NCBI RefSeq assembly: GCF_024448165.1
Contig: NZ_JAMOLN010000119.1
Location: forward strand, 1 to 32,490
Length of the DNA stretch: 32,490 bases
Source: Streptomyces longispororuber
GTDB taxonomy: Bacteria; Actinomycetota; Actinomycetes; Streptomycetales; Streptomycetaceae
Direction of reading: 5' to 3'
Shown: positions 14,410 through 22,082 of the stretch, piece after piece
How the letters are laid out: each line of letters starts with the position of its first letter
Numbering within the stretch: the stretch's first letter is position 1
Notes under the pieces: model-generated
Database searches by the model: none
The model's input: only the letters and a program-made list of their open reading frames with translations
What the model was told of the DNA's origin: nothing
Program-made: the position numbers and the translations under genes

Positions 14410-15996
14410 ATGACGGACGGGCCGACGACCGCAGGGAGAAGACAGCCGATGAGTGCCGACAGCAAGCGCACGCGCGGCGGGACCCGGCATCCGGTGCGGA
14501 TCGCCTCCGTGGCGTCGGCCGCGCTCATCGCGGGACTGCTGTCCGGAGCGGGCTCGCGGGCCGACGAGCAGCCGCCCGCCGCCGCGGTACTGGACTACGC
14601 GTGCCGGCTGCCCGCTCCCGCGGCCGGGACCGCGTCTCCCGCGGACACGCCCGCCGAACCGGTGCACGCCGTGGTGAAGGTGGCCACCCAGCTGCCGGAG
14701 ACCGCCGTGCCGGGCCGGCCGATCCAGGTGGGCCCGGTCCAGCTGGAGGCGGTCCTCCCCCGCGCGGCGCTCACGGATCTGCTGCCCGCCGGGACGACGG
14801 GTATCGACACCGGGGCGACGCTCGGCGTGCACGTCCGGCAGAACGAGCAGACGGCCGAGGCGACCTGGTCGCAGCTGGCCGGCCGCAGCGACCTGCCCGC
14901 CGAAGGGGCGGACCTCTCCCTGCGGGTCACCGGCGAGGTCCCGACCGTCACGGTGAGCTCCCCCGGCGACCTGGAGCTCTTCGGCGGCGACCTCACCCTG
15001 AACATCGCCCCCGCGGCGGGCGGGACCCCGGTCACCGTCACGTGTGCTCCCGCGGAGGGCGACGAACCGCTGCTGGCCCGTGCCCACGTCCCTGGCGGTG
15101 AGCCGTCCGACGGGCCCTCGGCCGGAGATTCCCCGGACGCGGGCGCGGGGCAGGGCGAGCGCGACGGTATCGACGTCGCCCCGAACGCGGCCGACACCCC
15201 CACCGGCGCCGACACCTGCCCGCCCGACATGCCCACCGGCGAACTGGACCTGAGCCAGATGCCGCCTCCGCTGCCGGGGACCGTACTGCGCGATCCGATC
15301 ACGCTGCCCGGCCAGCCGGTGTGCGCGTACGCGGTCGGCTTCGGCACGGTGCGCAAGCTCGACGGGTCGATGGTCATCAACGACCCGTCGAAGACCCCCG
15401 CCCTGATGAACGTCCGCGCCAACGCCCAGACGATCACCTACAAATCGGGCCCGTACTACGCGGCCCTCAACTCGCTCGCCGAGGTGACCCTGCCCGACGC
15501 CGAATCCACCTTCCTGGGCTTCGGGTTCGCGCCCGTCACGGCGAAGGTCACCTTCGAGACGGGGAAGCTGACCATCTCCACGGGCAGCATCGGCAACCCT
15601 CCCAACAGGGAGCCCTTCGCGGTGGCGACCTTCTTCCAGTCCCTGCGCATCCACGACGTGAAGGTGAACGGCACCCCGCTGGACGTCGGCCCCGACTGCC
15701 GCACCTCCAAGCCCTACCGCGCGACCCTGCGCGCGGACTTCAGCGAGGGCGGGGGCTACAAGGACGTCCTCCACGGCGGTGTCCTGAGCGGAGTGGTGGA
15801 CATCCCCGCCTTCACTGGCTGCGTCGGGAAGAGCGGTGAGAACGTCGACGCCCTCTTCACGGCCTCCATCAGCGGTCCCGGCAACCTCGTCACCATGAAT
15901 CAGGCCGAGGTCTGCTCCCCGAAGGGCAAGGACTCTCCCGGCTGCCCGCCGGTCATCCCGCCGCTCCCGCCGATCGGGAAGCCCTCCGCGCCCTGA
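14410..15996 (+). CDS. Secreted two-domain DUF6801-type protein
   Basis: A 528-residue exported protein. A signal segment at about residues 28-51 (VRIASVASAALIAGLLSGAGSRA) ends near Ala51. Domain 1 (about 60-215), bracketed by Cys65 and Cys212, resembles the actinobacterial DUF6801 domain. After a Pro/Gly/Asp-rich linker, domain 2 (about 276-515) carries several cysteines (CAYAVGFG, PDCRTS, FTGCVG, AEVCSP, GCPP). No catalytic motif is seen. GGGAGGGG lies upstream of the ATG at 14410; an internal ATG at 14449 would give a more usual signal-peptide length, so the start is uncertain. It lies between the two four-Cys paralogues and is probably part of the same extracellular module. The DUF assignment is from memory. 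Confidence 0.78.
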   Translation: MTDGPTTAGRRQPMSADSKRTRGGTRHPVRIASVASAALIAGLLSGAGSRADEQPPAAAVLDYACRLPAPAAGTASPADTPAEPVHAVVKVATQLPETAVPGRPIQVGPVQLEAVLPRAALTDLLPAGTTGIDTGATLGVHVRQNEQTAEATWSQLAGRSDLPAEGADLSLRVTGEVPTVTVSSPGDLELFGGDLTLNIAPAAGGTPVTVTCAPAEGDEPLLARAHVPGGEPSDGPSAGDSPDAGAGQGERDGIDVAPNAADTPTGADTCPPDMPTGELDLSQMPPPLPGTVLRDPITLPGQPVCAYAVGFGTVRKLDGSMVINDPSKTPALMNVRANAQTITYKSGPYYAALNSLAEVTLPDAESTFLGFGFAPVTAKVTFETGKLTISTGSIGNPPNREPFAVATFFQSLRIHDVKVNGTPLDVGPDCRTSKPYRATLRADFSEGGGYKDVLHGGVLSGVVDIPAFTGCVGKSGENVDALFTASISGPGNLVTMNQAEVCSPKGKDSPGCPPVIPPLPPIGKPSAP

Positions 15997-16030
15997 GGCG
16001 CCGCGTCCACTTCCAGCCATCCACACTCAA

Positions 16031-16063
16031 GTGGTGTACACCACAATCAAGTTGCTCTACTTT
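16031..16063 (+). promoter_or_regulatory. Regulator promoter with overlapping palindrome
   Basis: TGTACA (16035-16040), a 17-base spacer and TACTTT (16058-16063) form a plausible promoter for the PucR-type gene, with a leader of about 110 bases. The -35 box lies within GTGGTGTACACCAC (16031-16044), a perfect 14-bp palindrome, which suggests repression by a dimer, possibly autoregulation. TCAAG is repeated on both sides (16027 and 16047). Confidence 0.6.
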
Positions 16064-16180
16064 CACAGGAGTTCCCAAAGGTACGCACCTGACGGCCACC
16101 GCAAGGGCCATATGGGCCACACCCTCGGACCAAGCGGACCCCGTTCCCCCCACCGGGCGCCCGGACAGCGAGGACCGCAC

Positions 16181-17425
16181 ATGCCCCCGCGCGCGATTCC
16201 ACCAGAAGTGAACGAACCGCTGGGCCCGCTCCCCCCGGAGTTCGCCGCCATCATGCGGCCCGAACTCCCCGGGCTCATCAAGGAGATCCGGGTCGAGGTG
16301 ACCCGTGCGTACCCCGAGTACGCCCACCTCCTCAACGGACCGAACGCCGGCGCGATCCGCCACGGCGTCGAGCACGCCCTGTCCGCCTTCGTCGACCGGG
16401 TCGCCGACCCGGACGCGTCGTCCGCCGTGCGGGACGAACTGCTGCGCAAGTTCGGACGGGTCGAGGCCTACGAGGGGCGTGATCTGGAAACCCTCCAGGG
16501 CGCCTACCGGCTCGGCGCCCGGGTGGCCCTGCGCCGGGCGAAGACCATCGGCCGGCGCTACGACCTCTCCCCCACCCTCCTCCTCACGTTCGCCGACGCG
16601 CTCTTCGCGTACATCGACGAGCTGGGAGCGCTCTCACGCGAGGGCTACCAGGAGGTCCAGGCGAGATCGGGCTCCGCGCTCGAAACGCTCCGAAGACGGT
16701 TACTCCACCTCATCCTTGCGGGCACCCCGCTCAACCACGCCACCATCAACGAGCTGTGTGAGCAGGCGAGTTGGCCGCTGCCCGACGAGGTCACCCTGAT
16801 CGCGCTGCGCACCCCGACGCCCGACCGCATCCAGGCGGACCTGGACGTCGACGTCCTGACCGACCTGGGCGTCCCGCAGCCGCACCTCCTCGTCCCCGGC
16901 CCGCTCACCCCCGAGCGCCGCGCCATGCTGGAGTCCGCGGCCTTCGGCACCCCGCTCACGATCGGCCTCACGGTGCCGACCGCCCAGGCCGCCGACTCGC
17001 TCCGCTGGGCCCGCCGGGTGCTTCAGCTCGTCGACGATGACATCGTTGCCGATGCCCAGGTCATCGATACCGCGGACCACTTGGCGACGCTCTGGCTGCT
17101 CTCCGACCCGGCCCTGGTCAACGAGATCGCCACCCGCGAACTGGCCCCGCTCGACAAGTCGTCCGGCACCCGCCGCGCCCGCCTCGTCGAGACCCTGCAC
17201 GCCTGGCTCACCACGCGCGGCACCGCGGACCAGGTCGGCGACGTCCTCGGCGTCCACGCCCAGACCGTCCGCTACCGGCTGCGCAACCTCGACGCCCACT
17301 TCGGCGCGCGCCTGGAGGACCCGGACCACCGGTTCGCCATGGAGGCGGCGCTGCGGGCCCTCCACCTCCATGGCGGGGTCGCGGCGGGTCAGGTGACGAT
17401 GACGTCGAGCTCGAGGGAGACGTGA
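16181..17425 (+). CDS. PucR-family transcriptional regulator with TTA codon
   Basis: A 414-residue cytoplasmic regulator. The N-terminal half (about 25-165) is helical and resembles RsbRD_N-like sensor regions; the middle (about 200-300) resembles the PucR/CdaR GGDEF-like linker; residues 336-395 form the PucR C-terminal helix-turn-helix, with the ADQVGDVLGVHAQTVRYRLRNL segment. The start at 16181 has GAGGA seven bases upstream; ATG at 16112 is a weaker alternative. Leu174 is encoded by TTA (16700-16702), next to a rare AGA, so expression should depend on bldA tRNA. The 3' end overlaps the convergent secreted gene by 37 bases. It is the only regulator in the mce and secreted-protein region, so it is the prime candidate for controlling it, though this is not shown. 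Confidence 0.85.
   Translation: MPPRAIPPEVNEPLGPLPPEFAAIMRPELPGLIKEIRVEVTRAYPEYAHLLNGPNAGAIRHGVEHALSAFVDRVADPDASSAVRDELLRKFGRVEAYEGRDLETLQGAYRLGARVALRRAKTIGRRYDLSPTLLLTFADALFAYIDELGALSREGYQEVQARSGSALETLRRRLLHLILAGTPLNHATINELCEQASWPLPDEVTLIALRTPTPDRIQADLDVDVLTDLGVPQPHLLVPGPLTPERRAMLESAAFGTPLTIGLTVPTAQAADSLRWARRVLQLVDDDIVADAQVIDTADHLATLWLLSDPALVNEIATRELAPLDKSSGTRRARLVETLHAWLTTRGTADQVGDVLGVHAQTVRYRLRNLDAHFGARLEDPDHRFAMEAALRALHLHGGVAAGQVTMTSSSRET
16700..16702 (+). other. TTA leucine codon (bldA target)
   Basis: Codon 174 of the PucR-type regulator is TTA, in frame from 16181 within CGA AGA CGG TTA CTC. In Streptomyces, TTA needs the developmentally controlled bldA tRNA. I found no other in-frame TTA in the called genes of this window. 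Confidence 0.85.
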
Positions 17426-17910
17426 TCACCGGGGTTGATCAGGCCCAGGCAGTTCGCGTCGTCCTCCGCGGCCAACGACCCGCCTCCGTCGAGCCTGAGC
17501 TCATGGGTGATCGTGTTGTACTGACCGGTCACGGCCCCTGAGACCGTAGCCGTGCACGCGAACCCGTCGATCGTGAACGACACGTGGATCGCGATCGGCA
17601 CCCATCCTGCGGGGTCCGGCGCCCCCAGGAAGTCGACCGTCCAGGGCATGTCCCGCGCGGTGACGGTGAACGACAGTCCGCTGGCGACACATCCGTTGAA
17701 CGACACCGAGGTGATGTGGCCGCCCGTGTCCGTGAACGGTCCATTGAGGGCCACCGAGTCGCACGTCGCCCCCGGCGGCGTCATTGTCGCGCTCCCCGCG
17801 GCCACTTGAGCCGACGCGACGGCGACCCCGCCCCCGGACGTCGCGATCCACGACAGCGCGACGACGAACGCCGCGACCAGCACACCAGCCCTACGCCTGA
17901 GTCTTCGCAT
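17389..17910 (-). CDS. Secreted four-cysteine protein (paralogue 2)
   Basis: A 173-residue protein with an Arg-rich n-region, a hydrophobic core and cleavage near VASA (residue 34). Cysteines at 50, 74, 119 and 154 match the order in the paralogue at 13710, and the C-terminal motif SLAAEDDANCLGLINPGDH is identical in both. Other shared features are FNGC, MPW/LPW and GF(A/S)C. The start at 17910 has no ribosome binding site but lies six bases after a -10 box, suggesting a leaderless mRNA. The 3' end overlaps the convergent regulator gene by 37 bases. A 19-bp dyad like those at the mce promoter lies about 85 bases upstream. The function is unknown; extracellular binding is inferred. Confidence 0.85.
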   Translation of the reverse strand: MRRLRRRAGVLVAAFVVALSWIATSGGGVAVASAQVAAGSATMTPPGATCDSVALNGPFTDTGGHITSVSFNGCVASGLSFTVTARDMPWTVDFLGAPDPAGWVPIAIHVSFTIDGFACTATVSGAVTGQYNTITHELRLDGGGSLAAEDDANCLGLINPGDHVSLELDVIVT

Positions 17911-17916
17911 GCGCGG

Positions 17917-17946
17917 AAGCTAGGGCCGTGCGCCGCCGGCCCACAA
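17917..17946 (-). promoter_or_regulatory. Leaderless-type promoter of paralogue 2
   Basis: On the minus strand TTGTGG (17941-17946), an 18-base spacer and TAGCTT (17917-17922) lie six bases before the ATG at 17910. This spacing and the missing ribosome binding site fit transcription starting at or next to the start codon. Confidence 0.6.
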
Positions 17947-17992
17947 CCGGCGGACCGCAACTCCGCCGAACTGGACTAAGGGGACTGCGCGT

Positions 17993-18011
17993 TCGCGCAC
18001 TCGGCGACAAA
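17993..18011. promoter_or_regulatory. Fifth copy of the 19-bp dyad
   Basis: TCGCGCACTCGGCGACAAA differs at only two of 19 positions from the reverse complement of the 11956-11974 site. It lies upstream of the promoter of the second four-Cys secreted gene. There is no partner at 32-base spacing here. It overlaps a TGCGCG/CGCGCA repeat that might serve as terminator for the gene ending at 18057. Confidence 0.5.
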
Positions 18012-18056
18012 GAAGGCGACGAAGAAGGGGCGTCGAGGGAGCCGCCCGCCCGGCGG

Positions 18057-20072
18057 TCAGGGGCGAGGGCTCTCGACCGGTGCGTCGTCGGTGTCCGGAA
18101 CCGGGGACGCGGTCCCCGACGCCCGGGCGGACGATGTGGCCGGCGTGCGGACCCGGGGCCCTTGCAGCACGTACGTGACGAGGAAGCCGAGGGCGACGAC
18201 GGTCGCGCCGCCCACCGCGTCGAGCACCCAGTGGTTCCCGGTCGCGACGATCGCGGAGACCGTGCACAGGGGGTGGACGAGGCCGAGGGCCTTCACCCAC
18301 CAGCGCCGGGCGAGGACGACGATCATGATGCCGCACCACAGGGACCAGCCGAAGTGCAGCGAGGGCATCGCCGCGTACTGGTTGGTGAGGTGGGTGAGCG
18401 TGCCGTAGTCCGGCTGGGAGAAGTCCTGGACGCCGTGCACCGTGTCGATGAAGCCGAGGTTCGGCATCAGGCGCGGCGGGGCGAGGGGGTAGGCCCAGAA
18501 GCCGACGAGGGCGAGGAGCGTGGCGAAGCCGAGCGCGGAGCGGCCCCAGCGGTACTCGGCGGGGCGGCGCACGTACATGAAGCCGAGGACCGCGAGCGGG
18601 ACCACGAAGTGGAACGACGTGTAGTAGAAGTTGAAGAAGTCCTTGAGCCACGTGGCGTGGTCGACGACCGCGTGGTTGACCCAGCGCTCGATGTCGATGT
18701 GCAGGAACTGCTCGATCGAGTGGATCTGGCGGCCGTGCGCCTCCGCGGTGGCCCGGCCGCCCGCGTTCGTGCCGCCCGTCGCGGCGAGCCTGACCTGCTG
18801 GTACGCGGAGTAGCCGACGCGGATGAGGAGCAGTTCGAGGATCAGGTTGGGCCGGCTGACCACCCGGCGCCAGACGGGGACGAGCGGCACCCGGGCCCAG
18901 CGGGCGGGGACGGGCGCGGCGTAGTCCGTGGCGATCGGGGTCCGGTAGAGCGGCGAGGTGCGGGACAGGAACGGGACGACGCAGGCGGCGGCGAGTGCGG
19001 CGATCAGCACGACGTTGTCGGCGATCGGCTCGACGACCGGCATGTTCGGCAGCAGCATCTTCGACGGCAGCGTCAGCGCGAGGACGACGAGGACGGGCCA
19101 CATGTAGCGGTCGGACGCGCGCCTGCCGACCCGGCCGACGACGGCGAGCAGCACCCAGAGCAGCTGGTGCTGCCAGGTGGTGGGCGAGACGGCGACCGCC
19201 ACGCAGCCGGCGACGGCGACGGCGAGGAGGAGCTGGCCGTCGCGTGCGTAGGTGACGGCGCGGCGCAGGCCGAGCGCGGCGACCGCGACGCCGAGGAGGA
19301 GGAAGAGCCCGATCTCCAGCGGTCCTTCGAGGCCGAAGCGGAGCAGCATGCCGTGCAGCGACTGGTTGGCGTCGGCCGACGGGTCGGTGCTCAGTCCGGC
19401 GCCCGCCAGGTGGTGCACCCAGTACGTCCACGAGTCGTGCGGCATCGCGGCCCAGGCGAGGGCGGTCGCGGCGGCGAAGGTGACACCGGAGGAGACGGCG
19501 GCGCGGCGGCGGCCGGTGAACCAGAGCAGCGGAGCGAACAGCAGCACGGTCGGCTGGAGGGCGGCGGCGACGCCGATGAGCACGCCGGACGTCTGCTCGC
19601 CGCGGACGGCGAAGCAGCCGAGGAGGACGAGCAGGACGGGAATGATGCTGGTCTGGCCGAGCGTGAACGCGTTGCGCACCGGCAGCGACAGCATGAGCAG
19701 GCTGATCGCGACGGGCGCCGCGAACAGGGCCGTCCGACGGGAGACCGGCTGCGGCAGGGCCCGCGCGGCGACCAGGCCGAGGACGACGACGAGGGCGAGC
19801 GAGCCGAACGTCCAGCCCCAGCCGAGGGCCTGCTCGGCGGCGCGGGAGAGCGGTTTGAGGACGAGGCCGGCGAACGGGGTGCCGGTGAACCGGTCGGGGG
19901 CGTCGTACAGCGAGCCCTTCACATGAAGGACGCCGTTCGGCCCGATCCAGGTCTCCAGGTCGGTGAGCCGCTCACCGCGCGGTGTGCTCAGCACGACCAC
20001 GAGCTGGCGCACGGCGAGCACGCCGGCGATCAGCCACAGGCCCACTCGCGCGACGCTCACGCGCCCGGTCAC
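18057..20072 (-). CDS. GT87-like glycosyltransferase / PAP2 phosphatase fusion
   Basis: A polytopic membrane protein of about 671 residues. The N-terminal part (to about residue 400) has many membrane spans and looks like the GT87/DUF2029 polyprenyl-phosphate-mannose-dependent mannosyltransferases (LYDAPDRFTGTPFAGLVLKPL). The C-terminal part is an inositol-phosphotransferase-type PAP2 domain with MPSLH (about 569-573) and GNHWVLD (about 612-618), whose two histidines and aspartate are the expected catalytic residues. Such fusions occur in Streptomyces; a cell-envelope glycolipid role is inferred. The GTG at 20072 has GGAGG four bases upstream. Upstream GTGs at 20090 and 20099 and an open frame to 20261 leave the start uncertain. 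Confidence 0.82.
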   Translation of the reverse strand: MTGRVSVARVGLWLIAGVLAVRQLVVVLSTPRGERLTDLETWIGPNGVLHVKGSLYDAPDRFTGTPFAGLVLKPLSRAAEQALGWGWTFGSLALVVVLGLVAARALPQPVSRRTALFAAPVAISLLMLSLPVRNAFTLGQTSIIPVLLVLLGCFAVRGEQTSGVLIGVAAALQPTVLLFAPLLWFTGRRRAAVSSGVTFAAATALAWAAMPHDSWTYWVHHLAGAGLSTDPSADANQSLHGMLLRFGLEGPLEIGLFLLLGVAVAALGLRRAVTYARDGQLLLAVAVAGCVAVAVSPTTWQHQLLWVLLAVVGRVGRRASDRYMWPVLVVLALTLPSKMLLPNMPVVEPIADNVVLIAALAAACVVPFLSRTSPLYRTPIATDYAAPVPARWARVPLVPVWRRVVSRPNLILELLLIRVGYSAYQQVRLAATGGTNAGGRATAEAHGRQIHSIEQFLHIDIERWVNHAVVDHATWLKDFFNFYYTSFHFVVPLAVLGFMYVRRPAEYRWGRSALGFATLLALVGFWAYPLAPPRLMPNLGFIDTVHGVQDFSQPDYGTLTHLTNQYAAMPSLHFGWSLWCGIMIVVLARRWWVKALGLVHPLCTVSAIVATGNHWVLDAVGGATVVALGFLVTYVLQGPRVRTPATSSARASGTASPVPDTDDAPVESPRP

Positions 20073-20484
20073 CGGTCCTCCGTGCTCCACATTCGCCACG
20101 CGCTGTCGGCCTCCCGTCCTTGTCGGCTCCGTTCGGATGCCCCAAGTCGTCCGTATCCATAGAGGTTCGCACCACCCCCGTGGTGAGACGCAGGCAACCC
20201 CGGCTTCACCTGCTCGTCGTCCGGGTTTTGACCGGAAGACGGCGGTGGAGACCGGTTTCATTGCTCGCTACACGGGTCCGGTTCCGCGACATACCTCACA
20301 GGAATGTCCGCTTACGGCGCTCCGACGGTCTCACGTTTCCCCAGGTCGGAGACGGTTTCCATGCGGAGCGCAGTGGGACGAACACTACCCGTAACGATCG
20401 CGGACGCCCCTATGGTCGATTTCGGGCCGTCCCGCGTGGACGGCCCTTGTCCTTGTCCCCCACGAAAGGCAGGCGAGCGGACCC
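20073..20484. other. Divergent intergenic region with leader hairpin
   Basis: About 410 bases lie between the GT87/PAP2 gene and the MFS gene. Apart from a hairpin near the MFS gene (20424-20446) and a TATGGT -10-like hexamer (20411-20416), nothing specific is seen. No small gene with a convincing start is present. Confidence 0.5.
20424..20446 (+). terminator. Leader hairpin upstream of MFS gene
   Basis: GGGCCGTCC (20424-20432) pairs perfectly with GGACGGCCC (20438-20446) across a CGCGT loop, followed by TTGTCCTTGT. It lies about 40 bases before the MFS start and so could be an attenuator in the leader, or a terminator shielding the gene from upstream transcription. Confidence 0.5.
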
Positions 20485-21876
20485 TTGGCCACCGCCACTT
20501 CCATCGCACCGAGTACCAGCAGGCTCCACGCCCCGGCGCGGAGCCACACGTCGTCCGACGTCACCGTCACGGACCCGTCCCTCGTGAAGAGGGCCGTCAA
20601 GGCGGCGGCGCTCGGCAACGCGATGGAGTGGTTCGACTTCGGCGTCTACGGCTATCTGACCGCGACGCTCGGCCACGTCTTCTTCCCGACGGCGTCCAGC
20701 ACGGCGCAGGTCCTGTCCACGCTCGGCACGTTCGCCGCCGCGTTCCTCGTGCGCCCCATCGGCGGCGCCTTCTTCGGCCCGCTCGGCGACCGCATCGGCC
20801 GCCAGAAGGTCCTCGCCATCACCATGATCATGATGGCGGCGGGCACCTTCGCCATCGGCCTGATCCCCTCCTACAACGCCATCGGCGTGTGGGCGCCGGT
20901 GCTGCTGATCGTGGCTCGCATGGTGCAGGGCTTCTCGACCGGTGGTGAGTACGGCGGCGCCTGCACGTTCATCGCCGAGTACGCCCCGGACAAGCGCCGC
21001 GGCTTCTTCGGCAGCTTCCTGGAGTTCGGCACGCTCGTCGGCTACGTGGCGGGTGCGGGCCTGGCCACGCTGCTCACCACGATGCTGTCCGACGGCGATC
21101 TGTACGGGTGGGGCTGGCGGCTGCCGTTCCTGATCGCGGGTCCGATCGGCCTGGTCGGTCTGTACGTGCGGATGAAGCTGGAGGAGACCCCGGCGTTCCA
21201 GAAGCTCGCCGACGAGGCCGAGGCGAAGCAGAAGGCGCAGCCGAAGCAGAAGTTCAAGGACATGTTCGTCGGCAAGGGCGCGGCCAACGCCATGCTGCTC
21301 TGCGTCGCGCTGGTCCTCGTCTTCAACGTCACGGACTACATGCTGCTGTCGTACATGCCGACGTTCCTGAGCGAGGAGCTCGGCTACGACGCCACGCACG
21401 GCACGCTGATCCTGATCGGCGTGATGGTCCTGATGATGGCCGTGCAGATCCCGATGGGCGCGGCCAACGACCGCTTCGGTCACCGCCGGGTCATCGGCGG
21501 GGCCTGCGCGGGCTTCGTCCTGCTCTCCGTCCCTGCGGTGCTGCTGATCCGTGAGGGGTCGACCTGGGCGATCGCCCTCGGCCTCGCCGCGCTCGGTCTC
21601 CTGCTGGTCGGCTTCACGTCGTCGATGCCGTCGGCGCTGCCCGCGCTGTTCCCGACGAAGGTCCGCTACGGCTCGCTGTCGGTCGGCTTCAACCTCTCGG
21701 TGTCGCTGTTCGGCGGCACGACGCCGCTGGTCGCCGCCGCGCTGGTCGCCGCCACGGGGAACCTGATGATTCCGGCGTACTACATGATGGCCGCGGCCGT
21801 GATCGGCGGAATCGCCGCATGGCGCATGCGCGAATCGGCGGGCCGCCCGCTCCCGGGCTCCCCGCCCGCGATCTAG
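20485..21876 (+). CDS. MFS transporter, ProP/metabolite:H+ symporter type
   Basis: A 463-residue, 12-TM major facilitator. The NAMEWFDFGVYGYL start of helix 1, the GDRIGRQKVL loop and the STGGEYGG segment are typical of the metabolite:proton symporter family that includes ProP, ShiA and KgtP. The substrate (betaine/proline, dicarboxylate or similar) cannot be fixed from the sequence. The TTG start at 20485 gives a short hydrophilic N-terminus; a weak GGCGAG-type site precedes it, and no ATG lies before the first membrane helix. A terminator-like hairpin stands in the leader, and a repeat plus a long hairpin follow the gene. Confidence 0.85.
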   Translation: MATATSIAPSTSRLHAPARSHTSSDVTVTDPSLVKRAVKAAALGNAMEWFDFGVYGYLTATLGHVFFPTASSTAQVLSTLGTFAAAFLVRPIGGAFFGPLGDRIGRQKVLAITMIMMAAGTFAIGLIPSYNAIGVWAPVLLIVARMVQGFSTGGEYGGACTFIAEYAPDKRRGFFGSFLEFGTLVGYVAGAGLATLLTTMLSDGDLYGWGWRLPFLIAGPIGLVGLYVRMKLEETPAFQKLADEAEAKQKAQPKQKFKDMFVGKGAANAMLLCVALVLVFNVTDYMLLSYMPTFLSEELGYDATHGTLILIGVMVLMMAVQIPMGAANDRFGHRRVIGGACAGFVLLSVPAVLLIREGSTWAIALGLAALGLLLVGFTSSMPSALPALFPTKVRYGSLSVGFNLSVSLFGGTTPLVAAALVAATGNLMIPAYYMMAAAVIGGIAAWRMRESAGRPLPGSPPAI

Positions 21877-21904
21877 CCTCCGGCGTGCGGGTGGGCGGGT
21901 GACG

Positions 21905-21943
21905 GCGCCCTGAAGGGGCGCGGGGAACTGCGCGCTCAGCCAC
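21905..21943 (+). repeat. Extragenic repeat, copy 1
   Basis: A GCGCCC-TGAA-GGGGCGC hairpin is followed by CGGGGAACTGCGCG and CAGCCAC. The same structured element occurs at 31600-31639. I recall this motif as common in Streptomyces intergenic regions. Confidence 0.75.
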
Positions 21944-21947
21944 ACAC

Positions 21948-21995
21948 GAGCCGCGGACGCGTCTGCTCATGACCGAGCAGACGCGTCCGCGGCTC
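21948..21995. terminator. Perfect 21-bp hairpin after MFS gene
   Basis: 21948-21968 is perfectly complementary to 21975-21995, with a 6-base ATGACC loop. The stem is GC rich (CCGCGGACGCGTCTGC core) and lies about 70 bases after the MFS stop, next to the extragenic repeat. It most likely acts as a terminator; with perfect symmetry it would work in both directions. Confidence 0.75.
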
Positions 21996-22082
21996 TTCGC
22001 GGGTTGCTCGCGCCCCCCCCTGACGGGGCAACAGCCCGGTAACAAGGGGAACCAGCACCTCACCCGGACCGTCGATACGCGC

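Noticed and set aside
14263..16026. Long minus-strand open frame opposite the DUF6801-type gene
   Set aside because: Its translation is Arg/Gly-rich low complexity and the opposite strand carries a signal peptide and ordered cysteines with a good ribosome binding site.
16112..16180. Extended N-terminus of the PucR-type regulator from ATG 16112 or 16031
   Set aside because: 16031 lies in the promoter palindrome, and the 16112 extension is Gly/Pro/His-rich with a poorer ribosome binding site than 16181.
21969..22082. Upstream start for the DUF2330 protein at 21969
   Set aside because: That ATG is in the loop of a perfect hairpin, and it would put 38 residues before a normal signal peptide.
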